Shown here piece by piece: positions 9,254-20,010 of a stretch of DNA of 64,000 bases. The position numbers and the translations under genes were made by a program. The stretch comes from Chromobacterium haemolyticum DSM 19808 (GTDB lineage: Bacteria; Pseudomonadota; Gammaproteobacteria; Burkholderiales; Chromobacteriaceae): contig NZ_JONK01000006.1 of the NCBI RefSeq assembly GCF_000711885.1, positions 62,001-126,000 on the forward strand, written 5' to 3'. The notes beneath the pieces were generated by a model. It saw only the letters and a list, made by a program, of their open reading frames with translations. It searched no databases and had not been told where the DNA came from. Every line of letters starts with the position of its first letter. Position 1 is the stretch's first letter.

Positions 9254-11155
9254 TCAGGCCTCAGGCATCTCAGCCTTGAGGCGCGCAATGAGCGCATCCA
9301 GCGTAAGCTGCCCCAGGTCTTCCCCGCGGGAGCGTACGGCAACCAACTCGCCAGCCTTCTCCTTGTCGCCGACGATAATCTGGTACGGCAACTTTTGCAG
9401 GCTGTGCTCGCGAATTTTATAGCCGATCTTCTCGTTTCTCAAGTCAAGATCAACGCGGAAGCCTTGTTCGCGCAGTTTCGCGGCCACATCGGCCGCGTAT
9501 TCGGCCTGCGCTTCGGTGATATTCATCACCACCATTTGCACCGGAGCCAGCCACAACGGGAAGGCGCCGGCATGGTTTTCGATCAGGATGCCGAGGAAAC
9601 GCTCCAGCGAACCCAGCGCAGCGCGATGCAGCATCACCGGGCGCTTGCGGCTGTTGTCGTCGGCCACGTATTCGGCGTCCAGACGCTCCGGCAGCATGAA
9701 GTCCAACTGCAGGGTGCCGCACTGCCAGGAGCGGCCCAGCGCGTCCTTGATATGATATTCGATCTTGGGACCGTAGAACGCCCCCTCGCCCGGCAACTCT
9801 TCCCACTCCACGCCGCAGGCGCGCAGCGCTTCGCGCATGCCTTCTTCAGCCTTGTCCCAGGTTTCTTCGGCGCCGATGCGCTTTTCCGGACGCAGCGCCA
9901 GCTTGATCGCCACCTTGTCAAAGCCGAAGCGCTCGTACACTTCCATCACCAGGCGATGGAAATCCTTGGCCTCTTGGTTGATCTGATCTTCGGTACAGAA
10001 GATGTGACCGTCGTCCTGCACAAAGCCACGCACGCGCATGATGCCGTGCAGCGCGCCGGAGGGCTCGTTGCGGTGGCAGGAGCCGAACTCCGCATAACGC
10101 AGCGGCAGGTCGCGATAGGAACGCAAGCCGCTGTTGAATACTTGCACATGGCCGGGGCAATTCATCGGCTTGACCGCGTAGTCGCGCTTTTCCGACTCCG
10201 TGATGAACATGTTTTCGCGGTAGTTGGCGGCATGACCGGAACGCTCCCACAGATGAGCGTCCATCATCATCGGGGTGCGGATTTCCTTATAGCCTTCGCG
10301 GTTCAACTTGTCGCGCATGTATTGCTCGACGCTCTGCCACAACTGCCAGCCCTTGGGGTGCCAGAACACCATGCCCGGCGCCTCGTCCTGCAGGTGGAAC
10401 AGGTCCAACTGCACGCCCAGTTTGCGATGATCGCGCTTTTCCGCCTCTTCCAGCATGTAGAGGTAGGCGTCCAGGTCTTCCTTCTTGGCCCAGGCGGTGC
10501 CGTAAACCCGCTGCAGCATTTCATTCTTGCTGTCGCCGCGCCAGTAAGCGCCGGCCACCTTCATCAGCTTGAACACTTTGAGCTTGCCGGTGGACGGCAC
10601 GTGCGGGCCGCGACACAGATCGGTGAATTCGCCCTCGCGATACAGGCTCAACACCTCGCCTTGCGGGATGGACTCAATGATCTCGGCCTTATAGGCCTCG
10701 CCTATGCTCTTGAAGTAGGCAATGGCCTCATCGCGCGGCAGCTCGTAGCGCTCCACCGGAATGTCCTTTTTCGCCAGCTCGGCCATTTTCTTTTCGATGG
10801 CGGCCAAGTCTTCCGGCGTAAACGGGCGCTTGTAGGCGAAGTCGTAGTAGAAACCGTTCTCAATCTCCGGCCCGATGGTGACCTGAGCCTCCGGGAACAG
10901 TTCCTTGACGGCATAGGCCAGCAAGTGAGCGGTGGAGTGACGAATAATGGACAGACCGTCCGCATCCTTATCGGTGATGATGGCCAGATCGGCGTTGCGA
11001 GCGATGGTGTGGGAAGTATCCACCAGCACGCCATCGACGCGGCCGGCCAGCGCCGCGCGCGCCAACCCGGCGCCGATGGACGCAGCCACTTCATGAACCG
11101 TCACCGGTTTATCGAACGAACGGATCGAGCCGTCCGGCAAGCGAATGTCTGGCAT
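9254..11155 (-). CDS. thrS: Threonyl-tRNA synthetase
   Basis: 633 residues, full length. The TGS domain comes first ([20 protein letters not shown]), then the editing domain with [20 protein letters not shown] and the second histidine/cysteine cluster. The class II core includes [10 protein letters not shown], a zinc-site cysteine, [19 protein letters not shown] as motif 2 and [19 protein letters not shown] as motif 3. A C-terminal anticodon-binding domain ends the protein. It heads the translation cluster, with infC about 50 bp downstream. Confidence 0.97.
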   Translation of the reverse strand: MPDIRLPDGSIRSFDKPVTVHEVAASIGAGLARAALAGRVDGVLVDTSHTIARNADLAIITDKDADGLSIIRHSTAHLLAYAVKELFPEAQVTIGPEIENGFYYDFAYKRPFTPEDLAAIEKKMAELAKKDIPVERYELPRDEAIAYFKSIGEAYKAEIIESIPQGEVLSLYREGEFTDLCRGPHVPSTGKLKVFKLMKVAGAYWRGDSKNEMLQRVYGTAWAKKEDLDAYLYMLEEAEKRDHRKLGVQLDLFHLQDEAPGMVFWHPKGWQLWQSVEQYMRDKLNREGYKEIRTPMMMDAHLWERSGHAANYRENMFITESEKRDYAVKPMNCPGHVQVFNSGLRSYRDLPLRYAEFGSCHRNEPSGALHGIMRVRGFVQDDGHIFCTEDQINQEAKDFHRLVMEVYERFGFDKVAIKLALRPEKRIGAEETWDKAEEGMREALRACGVEWEELPGEGAFYGPKIEYHIKDALGRSWQCGTLQLDFMLPERLDAEYVADDNSRKRPVMLHRAALGSLERFLGILIENHAGAFPLWLAPVQMVVMNITEAQAEYAADVAAKLREQGFRVDLDLRNEKIGYKIREHSLQKLPYQIIVGDKEKAGELVAVRSRGEDLGQLTLDALIARLKAEMPEA

Positions 11156-11201
11156 GTCAACTCCAACAAGGCGAGAGAGAAATTTTTAGAAAGCGAAGGA
11201 T

Positions 11202-11236
11202 AAAAAAAAAGTGCGGCCTGAGCCGCACTTTTTTTG
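11202..11236. terminator. Bidirectional terminator between tRNA-Ile and thrS
   Basis: AAAGTGCGGC-CTGA-GCCGCACTTT with A and T runs on both sides. On the minus strand it would end tRNA-Ile transcription about 45 bp before thrS, so thrS either has its own promoter or depends on read-through. Confidence 0.85.
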
Positions 11237-11329
11237 CATGGAACAACCCGCAAGGCTCAGCTAGCGTGAGTATGTCGGGTTGTGGTAGTTCGCAAGTTGT
11301 ACACTTGTAACGCTCCATGCGTTTGAATT

Positions 11330-11406
11330 TGGTAGGCACGATTGGACTCGAACCAACGACCCCCGCCTTATCAAGACGGTGCTCTAACCAGCTGAGCTAC
11401 GTGCCT
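11330..11406 (-). tRNA. tRNA-Ile(GAT), CCA encoded, outside an rRNA operon
   Basis: 77-nt cloverleaf: acceptor AGGCACG/CGTGCCT, D arm AGCTCAGCTGGTTAGAGC, anticodon arm CCGTC-TTGATAA-GGCGG giving GAT, T arm GTTGG-TTCGAGT-CCAAT, discriminator A and encoded CCA. No rRNA gene is adjacent. Confidence 0.93.
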
Positions 11407-11521
11407 GTCGTCGAGCTGCGAATACTAAACAAGCCCACCCGTCTTGGCAAGCGTTTTTTTCATCGACCTCAAGGGGAAAATGGGAACAAAGCCCCAGCGG
11501 ACGCGGCTTACGGTATACTAG

Positions 11522-12682
<1,161 letters not shown>

Positions 12683-12811
12683 GGAACCACTCGCTGTCTC
12701 GGTCTGTCACAGGCCTGACCGTTGCAAGCATTGGAAAAAGCGGACCAGCATGGCTACAATGGTCCGTTTATTTTGACCAGCCATAACAAATATATCTAAG
12801 GGAGTAGTTTG

Positions 12812-13138
12812 ATGTCCTTTATCAGCCCCGCCTTCGCCAACACCGGCGCCGCAGTAGGAGGTTTCGATCTGATGGGTTTCCTGCCGATGATCGCCATCTT
12901 CGTGCTGTTCTGGTTCCTGATGGTTCGCCCTCAGCAGAAGCGCATGAAAGAGCATCAGAAGATGCTGTCGGAAATTCAGAAGGGCGATGAAGTCGCCACC
13001 CAAGGCGGCATCGTTGGCCGCGTAGCCAAGATCGGTGAACAATTCCTGACCCTGGAAATCGCCAACGGCGTGGAAATTACCGTTCAGCGCGGCTCGGTTT
13101 CCGCCAAGCTGGAAAAAGGCACGCTGAAGTCGCTTTAA
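12812..13138 (+). CDS. yajC: Preprotein translocase subunit YajC
   Basis: 108 residues with one N-terminal membrane helix (MGFLPMIAIFVLFWFLMVRP) followed by the conserved QQKRMKEHQKMLSEIQKGDE cytoplasmic segment. It associates with SecDF in the Sec holotranslocon. The ATG at 12812 is preferred over an adjacent TTG because GGAGTA lies at proper distance. Confidence 0.97.
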   Translation: MSFISPAFANTGAAVGGFDLMGFLPMIAIFVLFWFLMVRPQQKRMKEHQKMLSEIQKGDEVATQGGIVGRVAKIGEQFLTLEIANGVEITVQRGSVSAKLEKGTLKSL

Positions 13139-13150
13139 GGATTCAGCCGA

Positions 13151-13179
13151 CGGCCACCGCAGCGCGCTGCCGGTGGCCG
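13151..13179 (+). terminator. GC-rich hairpin between yajC and secD
   Basis: CGGCCACCG/CGGTGGCCG arms with a self-complementary CAGCGCGCTG inside, followed by a T-rich stretch (TTCATTTTCTTTT). It sits 28 bp before the secD ATG and could lower secD expression relative to yajC or act as an mRNA stability element. Confidence 0.55.
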
Positions 13180-13206
13180 GTTCATTTTCTTTTCCCGAAC
13201 TAAAAC

Positions 13207-15054
13207 ATGAACCGCTACCCTCTTTGGAAATACCTCGTCATTGCGGTGGCCCTGATCCTTTCCGCGATCTACACGCTGCCCAATTTCTACGGCGAGACTC
13301 CCGCGGTCCAGGTCTCCAGCTCGCGCCAATCCATTCCGGTGGACACCGCCGTGATGACGCGCGTGGAAGAGGCGCTGAAGGCGCAGAACATCTCTCCCGA
13401 CGGCCTGTTCCTTGACGGCGCCAGCCTGCGAGTCCGCTTCAAGGACGCCGACACCCAGTTGAAGGCGCGCGACGCCATCCAGCACGCGCTGGGCGACAAT
13501 TACATCATCGCGCTGAACCTCCTGTCCGCCTCCCCCGCCTGGCTGACCAGCCTGAAGGCGCATCCGATGTTCCTCGGCCTCGACCTGCGCGGCGGCGTGC
13601 ACTTCCTGCTGGAAGTGGACATGAAGGCCGCCATCGACAAGACGATGGAACGCTACGCCGGCGACCTGCGCCGCGAGCTGAAGAACAAGAAAGTCCGCTA
13701 CGGCGCGATCAAACGCAACGGCAACACGCTGGAAGTGCAACTGCGCGACGCCGACACGCTGAAGTCCACGCAGGACGTGGTCTACCGCAGCCTGCCCTCG
13801 CTCACCGTCAAGAGCGACGACAGCAACTACCGGCTGACGCTGACCCTGAAGCCGGAGGAGATCACCAAGATCCAAGGCGACGCGGTCAAACAGAACATCA
13901 CCACGCTGCATAACCGCGTCAACGAACTGGGCACTTCCGAGCCCATCATTCAGCAAAACGGCCCGAACCGCATCGTCGTGCAGTTGCCTGGTATTCAGGA
14001 CACCGCTCGCGCCAAGGACATCATCGGCCGCACCGCCACCCTGGAAGTGCGCATGGTGGAGGATGACCCGAGCAAGATGGCCGACGCCATGGCCGGCAAC
14101 GTGCCCGCGGGCTACGAGCTGCTGGACGAAGCCTCCTCGCGCGGCGTGCAGAAAATCCTGGTGCGCAAGGACGTTGAGCTGACCGGCGACAATATCAACG
14201 ACGCCCAGGCCGGCTTCGACGAAAACGGCGCGCCCGCCGTCCACATCAATCTGGACTCCGCCGGCGCCTCCATCTTCCGTCAGGTAACCGCTGAGAACAT
14301 CGGCAAGCGCATGGCGATGGTGCTGGTGGAAAAAGGCCGCGCCGAAGTGGTCACCGCGCCGGTGATCCGCTCCGAAATCGGCGGCGGCCGCGTACAGATC
14401 TCCGGCAGCATGAACCCGGCCGAAGCCAACGACACCGCGCTGCTCTTGCGCGCCGGTTCGCTGGCCGCGCCGATGAACATCGTCGAAGAGCGCACCGTCG
14501 GCCCGAGCCTGGGTCAGGAAAACATTGAGAAGGGCTTCCACGCCACGCTGTGGGGCTTTGCCGCCATCGCCACCTTCATGATCCTGTACTACGGCATGTT
14601 CGGCGTGTTCTCCGCGCTGTCCCTGGCGATCAACGTCTTCCTGCTGCTGGCGCTGTTGTCGATGATTCAGGCCACGCTGACCCTGCCCGGCATCGCCGCC
14701 ATCGCGCTGGCGCTGGGCATGGCCATCGACGCCAACGTGTTGATCAACGAGCGCATCCGCGAGGAACTGCGCAACGGCGTGCCGCCGCACTCGGCGATCC
14801 AGGCCGGCTACACCCACGCTTGGCACACCATTCTGGACTCCAACGTCACCACCTTGATCGCCGGCCTTGCGCTGCTGATCTTCGGCTCCGGCGCGGTGCG
14901 TGGTTTTGCCGTGGTGCACAGCCTGGGCATCCTGACCTCGATGTTCTCCGCGGTAGTCGTTTCCCGCGGCTTGGTCAACCTGTGGTACGGCCGCCGCCGC
15001 AAACTCACCACGCTGGCCATCGGCCAGGTGTGGAAACCGGAAAACAAAGGATAA
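13207..15054 (+). CDS. secD: Protein-export membrane protein SecD
   Basis: 615 residues. Membrane helix 1 is at residues 7-27 (YLVIAVALILSAIYTLPNFY-like), then a large periplasmic P1 region with the LGLDLRGGVHFLLEVD motif, then a block of five membrane helices including IAAIALALGMAIDANVLINE. It uses the proton motive force with SecF in late export. Followed 9 bp later by secF. Confidence 0.97.
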   Translation: MNRYPLWKYLVIAVALILSAIYTLPNFYGETPAVQVSSSRQSIPVDTAVMTRVEEALKAQNISPDGLFLDGASLRVRFKDADTQLKARDAIQHALGDNYIIALNLLSASPAWLTSLKAHPMFLGLDLRGGVHFLLEVDMKAAIDKTMERYAGDLRRELKNKKVRYGAIKRNGNTLEVQLRDADTLKSTQDVVYRSLPSLTVKSDDSNYRLTLTLKPEEITKIQGDAVKQNITTLHNRVNELGTSEPIIQQNGPNRIVVQLPGIQDTARAKDIIGRTATLEVRMVEDDPSKMADAMAGNVPAGYELLDEASSRGVQKILVRKDVELTGDNINDAQAGFDENGAPAVHINLDSAGASIFRQVTAENIGKRMAMVLVEKGRAEVVTAPVIRSEIGGGRVQISGSMNPAEANDTALLLRAGSLAAPMNIVEERTVGPSLGQENIEKGFHATLWGFAAIATFMILYYGMFGVFSALSLAINVFLLLALLSMIQATLTLPGIAAIALALGMAIDANVLINERIREELRNGVPPHSAIQAGYTHAWHTILDSNVTTLIAGLALLIFGSGAVRGFAVVHSLGILTSMFSAVVVSRGLVNLWYGRRRKLTTLAIGQVWKPENKG

Positions 15055-15063
15055 GGACCGGAC

Positions 15064-15999
15064 ATGGAGCTTTTCCGCATCAAACGGGACATCCCGTTCA
15101 TGAGCTACGGCCGGCTCACCACGACCATTTCGCTGGTGACCTTCATCCTGGCCGTGTTCTTTCTGGCCACCCGCGGCCTGAACTACAGCGTGGAGTTCAC
15201 CGGCGGCACCGTGCTGGAAGTGCAGTACCAGCAGTCCGCCGACCTGGGCGCCATCCGCGACAAAGTGGACGAGCTGAAGCTGGGCGAATCCACAGTGCAG
15301 AGCCTGGGCAGCAGCCGGGATGTGATGATACGCCTGCCCAACAAGCCGGGCGTCACTTCCGCCCAGCTGTCTGAAAAAGTGATGGGCATGCTCAAGGCCA
15401 GCGACAGCGCCGTGCAGCTGCGCAAAGTGGACTTCGTGGGCCCCAGCGTGGGCGAGGAACTGGTGACTCATGGCCTGACCGCCACCATCCTGGTGTGCGT
15501 GGGCATCATGATCTACCTGGCCATTCGCTTTGAGTGGCGCTTCGCCATCGCGGCCATCATCGCCAACATGCACGACGTGGTGATCATCCTGGGTTGCTTC
15601 GCCTTCTTCCGCTGGGAGTTTTCGCTGACCGTGCTGGCCGGCATCCTGGCGGTGCTGGGTTACTCGGTCAACGAATCGGTGGTGGTGTTCGACCGGATTC
15701 GCGAGAACTTCCGCAAACCGGGCATGAAGGGCCATAGCGTGGCCGAGGTCATCGACAACGCCATCACCGCCACGATGAGCCGCACCATCATCACCCACTT
15801 CTCCACCGAGATGATGGTGGTGTCCATGCTGCTGTTCGGCGGCCCGGCGCTGCACGGCTTCGCCATGGCGCTGACCATCGGCATCGTGTTCGGCATTTAC
15901 TCGTCGGTGCTGGTGGCCAGCCCGATCGCCCTGTGGCTGGGCGTGAAACGCGAGCACATGATCAAGCCGGTGAAACCAAAAGAAGAAGCGGTCGTCTGA
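15064..15999 (+). CDS. secF: Protein-export membrane protein SecF
   Basis: 311 residues with six membrane helices. The periplasmic signature is [18 protein letters not shown]; the second signature is [19 protein letters not shown]. The C-terminal tail is basic ([12 protein letters not shown]). It forms the SecDF pair and is directly downstream of secD. Confidence 0.97.
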   Translation: MELFRIKRDIPFMSYGRLTTTISLVTFILAVFFLATRGLNYSVEFTGGTVLEVQYQQSADLGAIRDKVDELKLGESTVQSLGSSRDVMIRLPNKPGVTSAQLSEKVMGMLKASDSAVQLRKVDFVGPSVGEELVTHGLTATILVCVGIMIYLAIRFEWRFAIAAIIANMHDVVIILGCFAFFRWEFSLTVLAGILAVLGYSVNESVVVFDRIRENFRKPGMKGHSVAEVIDNAITATMSRTIITHFSTEMMVVSMLLFGGPALHGFAMALTIGIVFGIYSSVLVASPIALWLGVKREHMIKPVKPKEEAVV

Positions 16000-16014
16000 T
16001 CACTTCTCCAAACG

Positions 16015-16040
16015 CTGGCCGGCTTGTCCGGCCAGTTTTA
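16015..16040 (+). terminator. Terminator after secF
   Basis: CTGGCCGG-CTTGT-CCGGCCAG followed by TTTTA, 15 bp after the secF stop. Confidence 0.75.
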
Positions 16041-16081
16041 CATTTAACCCGAGCAGCACCCTTACCGAGCGCAACGACATC

Positions 16082-16726
16082 ATGGAAGCCATCACTTTTC
16101 TGATCGACTTCATCCTGCACATCGACACTCATCTGACCCAGCTGGTGGCCGCCTACGGCCTCTGGATCTACGCCATTCTGTTCCTGATCGTGTTCTGCGA
16201 AACCGGGCTGGTGGTCACCCCCTTCCTGCCCGGCGACTCCCTGCTGTTCGTCGCCGGCGCGCTGGCCGCCATGGGCCAGATGAACCCGCACTTGCTGGTG
16301 CTGCTCCTGATTGTCGCCGCCATCCTTGGCGACGCAACCAATTACGCCATCGGCCGCAATGTCGGCATGAAGCTGTTCGATAAATTCCCGCGCATCCTGA
16401 AGCCGCAATATCTGGACCGAACCCACGCCTTCTACGAGCGCCACGGCGGCAAGACCATCATCTTCGCCCGCTTCGTGCCCATCGTGCGCACCTTCGCGCC
16501 CTTCGTCGCCGGGATCGGCAAGATGCACTACCCGCAGTTCCTGCGCTACAACGTGGTGGGCGCCATCGCCTGGGTGGTTGGCTTCACTTACGCCGGCTAT
16601 TTCTTCGGCAACCTGCCCTTTGTTCGCAAAAACCTGGAATTACTGATCTTCGGCATCATCCTGGTTTCCTTCCTGCCGGGGCTGATTGAAATCTGGCGCC
16701 ACAAGCGCGCGGCCGCCCGCGGCTGA
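16082..16726 (+). CDS. DedA-family membrane protein
   Basis: 214 residues. SNARE-associated/DedA domain: [20 protein letters not shown], then [31 protein letters not shown] and [19 protein letters not shown]. DedA proteins are inner-membrane proteins, several now linked to undecaprenyl-phosphate or lipid flipping; the acidic and arginine residues needed are present. Own transcription unit after the secF terminator. Confidence 0.93.
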   Translation: MEAITFLIDFILHIDTHLTQLVAAYGLWIYAILFLIVFCETGLVVTPFLPGDSLLFVAGALAAMGQMNPHLLVLLLIVAAILGDATNYAIGRNVGMKLFDKFPRILKPQYLDRTHAFYERHGGKTIIFARFVPIVRTFAPFVAGIGKMHYPQFLRYNVVGAIAWVVGFTYAGYFFGNLPFVRKNLELLIFGIILVSFLPGLIEIWRHKRAAARG

Positions 16727-16753
16727 TCCGTAGTAGAATCGACAAGGCCGCCC

Positions 16754-16886
16754 AAGACCTGTTCAAAGCCTCGCGAGACAAGGTGAAAACGGCTGAAGAA
16801 GCGGAGTGTACAGACGGTACATGAGTATTCTGAAGACGATTTCAACGCCGTATCGCCAACGCGCAGCAGACACTGAACAGGCTCTT
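16754..16886 (+). repeat. Dispersed inverted-repeat (MITE-like) element
   Basis: 133 bp, left end AAGACCTGTTCAAAGC and right end GAACAGGCTCTT. The interior matches the other copies (GGTGAAAACGGCTGAAGAAG, GGTACATGAG, CGCGCAGCAG). It lies between the DedA gene and mutL and ends 32 bp before the mutL start. Confidence 0.85.
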
Positions 16887-16918
16887 CTCGCGGCCTTTTG
16901 CTTTGACATCACGCCCAC

Positions 16919-18829
16919 ATGCCGCTCATGAAACGCATCCAACGCCTGCCCGACCACCTCGTCAACCAAATCGCCGCCGGCGAAGTGGTGGAACGCCCCG
17001 CTTCCGCGCTCAAGGAAATACTAGAAAACAGCCTGGACGCGGGCGCCTCCAAGATCACAGTGGACCTGGCCCAGGGCGGCATCAAGCTGCTGCGCGTCAC
17101 AGACAACGGCAGCGGCATCGCGGCGGAAGACTTGGCGCTGGCGCTGGACCGCCACGCCACCAGCAAGATCGCCTCGCTGGACGATCTGGAAAACGTCTCC
17201 ACGCTGGGTTTTCGCGGAGAGGGTCTCGCCAGCATCGCCTCGGTGTCGCGGCTGACCCTGGTCAGCCGGCCGCCGGACGCGGAACACGCTCATCAAGTCA
17301 TCGCCATCGACGGCGCGCTGCACCCGGTGGAGCCTGCGGCCCACTCGCCCGGCACCAGCGTGGAAGTGGTGGATATCTATTTCAACACTCCGGCCCGGCG
17401 CAAATTCCTGAAAAGCGAGAATACCGAATACGCGCATTGCGAAGCCGTTTTCGAACGCATCGCACTGGCGCATCCGCACGTTGAATTCATGTTGCGTCAC
17501 AACGGCAAGGTCATCTGGCGCCTGCCGGCGCAAAGCCTGGCCGAACGCGTGGCCGCGATGCTGGGCAAGGACTTCGTCGCCGCCGCCATCGAGATCGACA
17601 CCGCCGCCGGTCCGTTGACGCTCAGCGGCTTCGTCGCCTCTCCCACTTATTCCAAGGCCAGCCGCGACGCCCAGTACTTCTACGTCAACGGCCGTTTCGT
17701 CCGCGACAAGACCGCGCTGCACGCGCTGCGTCAGGCCTATCGCGACGTGCTGCACCACGAGCGCCACCCCGCTTACGCGCTATTCCTGACCATGGAGCCG
17801 TCCGGCGTCGACGTCAACGTGCACCCGACCAAAATCGAGGTGCGCTTCCGCGAATCGCAGGCCATCCACCAATTCCTGTTCCACAGCGTGCACAAGGCCT
17901 TGGCCAGCACCACCGCCGGCGCCGCGCCTACCGTTCAGATCGCCAACGCGGATAACGAAGCGGCGGCCGCTCCCGCGCTGACCCAGGGCGAGTCCGCGCC
18001 GCTGTTCGACAAATCATTCAGCCGCCCCGCCGCACCGCCTTCCGGCGGCTCCTCGCCCCAAACCGGCTTCCGCTACCAGCAGCAAGCGATGCCGCTGCAC
18101 GTGGCCAGGGAGGCCACCGGCATCTACGACAAGCTGTTCGGCGGTCTTCGCGAGGAAGAGCGCGCCCAGACCGCCGCGCCGGCGCCCGTGGAATACAGCC
18201 TGCCGCCGCAGCGCGTGGCCGCGCTGCCGCAAAGCGCGGACGGCATTCCGCCGTTGGGCTTCGCGCTGGCGCAGCTACACGGCGTCTACATCCTCAGCCA
18301 GTGCGAAGACGGGCTGATTCTGGTGGATATGCACGCCGCCCACGAGCGCATCGTCTACGAACAACTAAAAACCGCGCTGGAAGCCGACACCATTCCAATG
18401 CAGCCCTTGCTGCTGCCGGTATCCTTCGCCGCCGATCGCATGGAAGTGGCGACCGCCCACGAACACGGCGAGGAAATGAAGCGGCTGGGCATCGAACTGG
18501 CGCCGCTGTCTCCCACCCAGATCGCCGTGCGCGGCGTGCCGGTGTGGCTGAAGGACGGCAACCCGGTGGATCTGGCTCGCGCGGTGCTGAAGGACGTGCG
18601 CGAATTCGGCCTCAGCCAGGTGCTGACCGAGCGCCGCAACGAACTCTTGGCCACCATGGCCTGCCACGGCGCGGTGCGCGCCAACCGACAGCTGACGCTG
18701 CCGGAGATGAACGCGCTGCTGCGCGACATGGAAGCCACTGAACGCTCCGGCCAGTGCAACCACGGCCGCCCCACCTGGACCCGGCTGTCCATGCGCGAGC
18801 TGGACAAACTGTTCATGCGCGGCCAATAA
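16919..18829 (+). CDS. mutL: DNA mismatch repair protein MutL
   Basis: 636 residues. GHKL ATPase motifs are all present near the N-terminus: VVERPASALKEILENSLDAG, VTDNGSGIAAEDL and FRGEGLASIASVSRL. The transducer domain ends at about residue 330, a variable linker follows, and the C-terminal dimerisation domain contains QCEDGLILVDMHAAHERIVY. The ACHGAVRANRQLT segment is conserved. An in-frame ATG at 16928 (MKRIQRLPDH) is an equally good start. Confidence 0.97.
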   Translation: MPLMKRIQRLPDHLVNQIAAGEVVERPASALKEILENSLDAGASKITVDLAQGGIKLLRVTDNGSGIAAEDLALALDRHATSKIASLDDLENVSTLGFRGEGLASIASVSRLTLVSRPPDAEHAHQVIAIDGALHPVEPAAHSPGTSVEVVDIYFNTPARRKFLKSENTEYAHCEAVFERIALAHPHVEFMLRHNGKVIWRLPAQSLAERVAAMLGKDFVAAAIEIDTAAGPLTLSGFVASPTYSKASRDAQYFYVNGRFVRDKTALHALRQAYRDVLHHERHPAYALFLTMEPSGVDVNVHPTKIEVRFRESQAIHQFLFHSVHKALASTTAGAAPTVQIANADNEAAAAPALTQGESAPLFDKSFSRPAAPPSGGSSPQTGFRYQQQAMPLHVAREATGIYDKLFGGLREEERAQTAAPAPVEYSLPPQRVAALPQSADGIPPLGFALAQLHGVYILSQCEDGLILVDMHAAHERIVYEQLKTALEADTIPMQPLLLPVSFAADRMEVATAHEHGEEMKRLGIELAPLSPTQIAVRGVPVWLKDGNPVDLARAVLKDVREFGLSQVLTERRNELLATMACHGAVRANRQLTLPEMNALLRDMEATERSGQCNHGRPTWTRLSMRELDKLFMRGQ

Positions 18830-18832
18830 ACG

Positions 18833-19654
18833 ATGCGCGTCACCGTTCTGGCGGAAAACCACAGCCTGCGGCCGGACCTGATCGCCGAACCCGGCCTGGC
18901 GCTGCTGATCGAGGACGGCGAAGAGCGCATCCTGTTCGATACCGGCCGCAGCGACGCGCTGCTGTACAACGCCAGCCAACTGGGCGTCGATCTCGCCACG
19001 CTGAGCCGGGTAGTGCTCTCCCACGGCCATTACGACCATAGCGGCGGCCTGCCGGCGCTAAGCCGGCTGCTGCGCGAACGCGCGGCGCCGCCGCTCCCGC
19101 TGCTGGCCCACCCCGAGGCCTTCCGAGCGCGCGAAGCGCGGCTGGGGCCAATCACGCTGCGCAAGCTGGGCGCGCCGCTTGCCGCCGCCGAACTGGAAAC
19201 CAGCTTCGAGCTGCAACTGCACGCCCAGCCTCACGCCTTCGCCGACCGCTATGTCTTCCTCGGTCAGATTCCGCGGCTGCGCCACGCCGAAGGGCGCGGC
19301 ACCCTGGGCCGGCTAATCGACGCGCGCGGCCACCGGCCGGACCCGGTGGCCGATGATTCGGCACTGGCCTATCGCGGAAAGCAAGGTCTGATCATCTTCA
19401 GCGGCTGCGCTCATTCCGGCATCCGCCACATCGTCGACTACGCGCGCGAAGTGTGCGCCGAACCCCGCGTCCACGCGGTGATAGGCGGCTTCCACCTGCG
19501 CAGTGCCAACCCATGGCGCGTCTGGCAGACCCGCCGCTACTTTCAGCAATTGGCGCCGGACCGCTTGTTCGCCTGCCACTGCACCGGCTACGCCCGTCAT
19601 GCGCTGACGCGCCAGCATCCCATCGCCGCCGGCAGTCAACTGAATTTCGACTAA
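18833..19654 (+). CDS. Metallo-beta-lactamase-fold hydrolase
   Basis: 273 residues. The metal-binding motif LSHGHYDHSGGLPAL (residues about 62-76) is clear, later ligands are seen in FSGCAHSGIRHIV and the C-terminal FACHCTGYARHAL. The layout matches the MBL group annotated as dihydropterin-aminobenzene-phosphate synthase-like in archaea and bacteria, whose true bacterial substrate is unsettled. Starts 3 bp after the mutL stop, so probably co-transcribed. Confidence 0.88.
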   Translation: MRVTVLAENHSLRPDLIAEPGLALLIEDGEERILFDTGRSDALLYNASQLGVDLATLSRVVLSHGHYDHSGGLPALSRLLRERAAPPLPLLAHPEAFRAREARLGPITLRKLGAPLAAAELETSFELQLHAQPHAFADRYVFLGQIPRLRHAEGRGTLGRLIDARGHRPDPVADDSALAYRGKQGLIIFSGCAHSGIRHIVDYAREVCAEPRVHAVIGGFHLRSANPWRVWQTRRYFQQLAPDRLFACHCTGYARHALTRQHPIAAGSQLNFD

Positions 19655-20010
19655 ACCTGTTTCGACAATTCCTGCCGCGAAAAAACGACAGTTCGCTCGC
19701 CTCGCTACTATTCACGGCCAAGGTGCCGCATTGCAGCATTCCGCCCGCCGCGCCTCCTCTCTCCCAAGCCCCCAAACAGCGTAAGCGCCGCCCAGCCGGG
19801 CTTTGGCCGGTTGGGAAATTCGCTCCCGCTCTGGCACTAGCAAACAGCCGCGTAAATACACCTGAAAAAAAGAACAGGTGTGTGCTTAGTCCCTCCATGC
19901 ACATGCTTAGACCCAATACCACTTACATACAACTTTAATACAACTTAAATACAAGTCGGCGCTTCCCGCCGGCCTTTCGCCCCCGCCTTTTTCCAAGAAG
20001 GAGATGGACT
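19655..20010 (+). promoter_or_regulatory. Chitinase upstream region with inverted repeat and three 11-bp repeats
   Basis: 356 bp without a gene. It holds ACACCTG (19858-19864) facing CAGGTGT (19875-19881) across ten A-rich bases. About 40 bp further on there are three head-to-tail 11-mers at 19923-19955 (TTACATACAAC, TTTAATACAAC, TTAAATACAAG). A strong ribosome site AAGAAGGAG precedes the GTG at 20011. The repeat spacing equals one helical turn, fitting a regulator that binds one DNA face. Confidence 0.6.

Noticed and set aside
9395-11203. Long plus-strand open frame opposite thrS
   Set aside because: Antisense to thrS. The translation is rich in His/Gln/Arg, the shadow of a GC-biased codon pattern, and has no domain.
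11157-11339. Small ORF between tRNA-Ile and thrS as a thrS leader peptide
   Set aside because: It has only three threonines and reads through the terminator stem; a regulatory role is possible, but coding potential is weak. Kept only as a possible attenuator region.
13135-15957. 940-residue minus-strand open frame across secD-secF
   Set aside because: Antisense to two well-identified genes, GC-rich shadow composition, and no ribosome site or domain.
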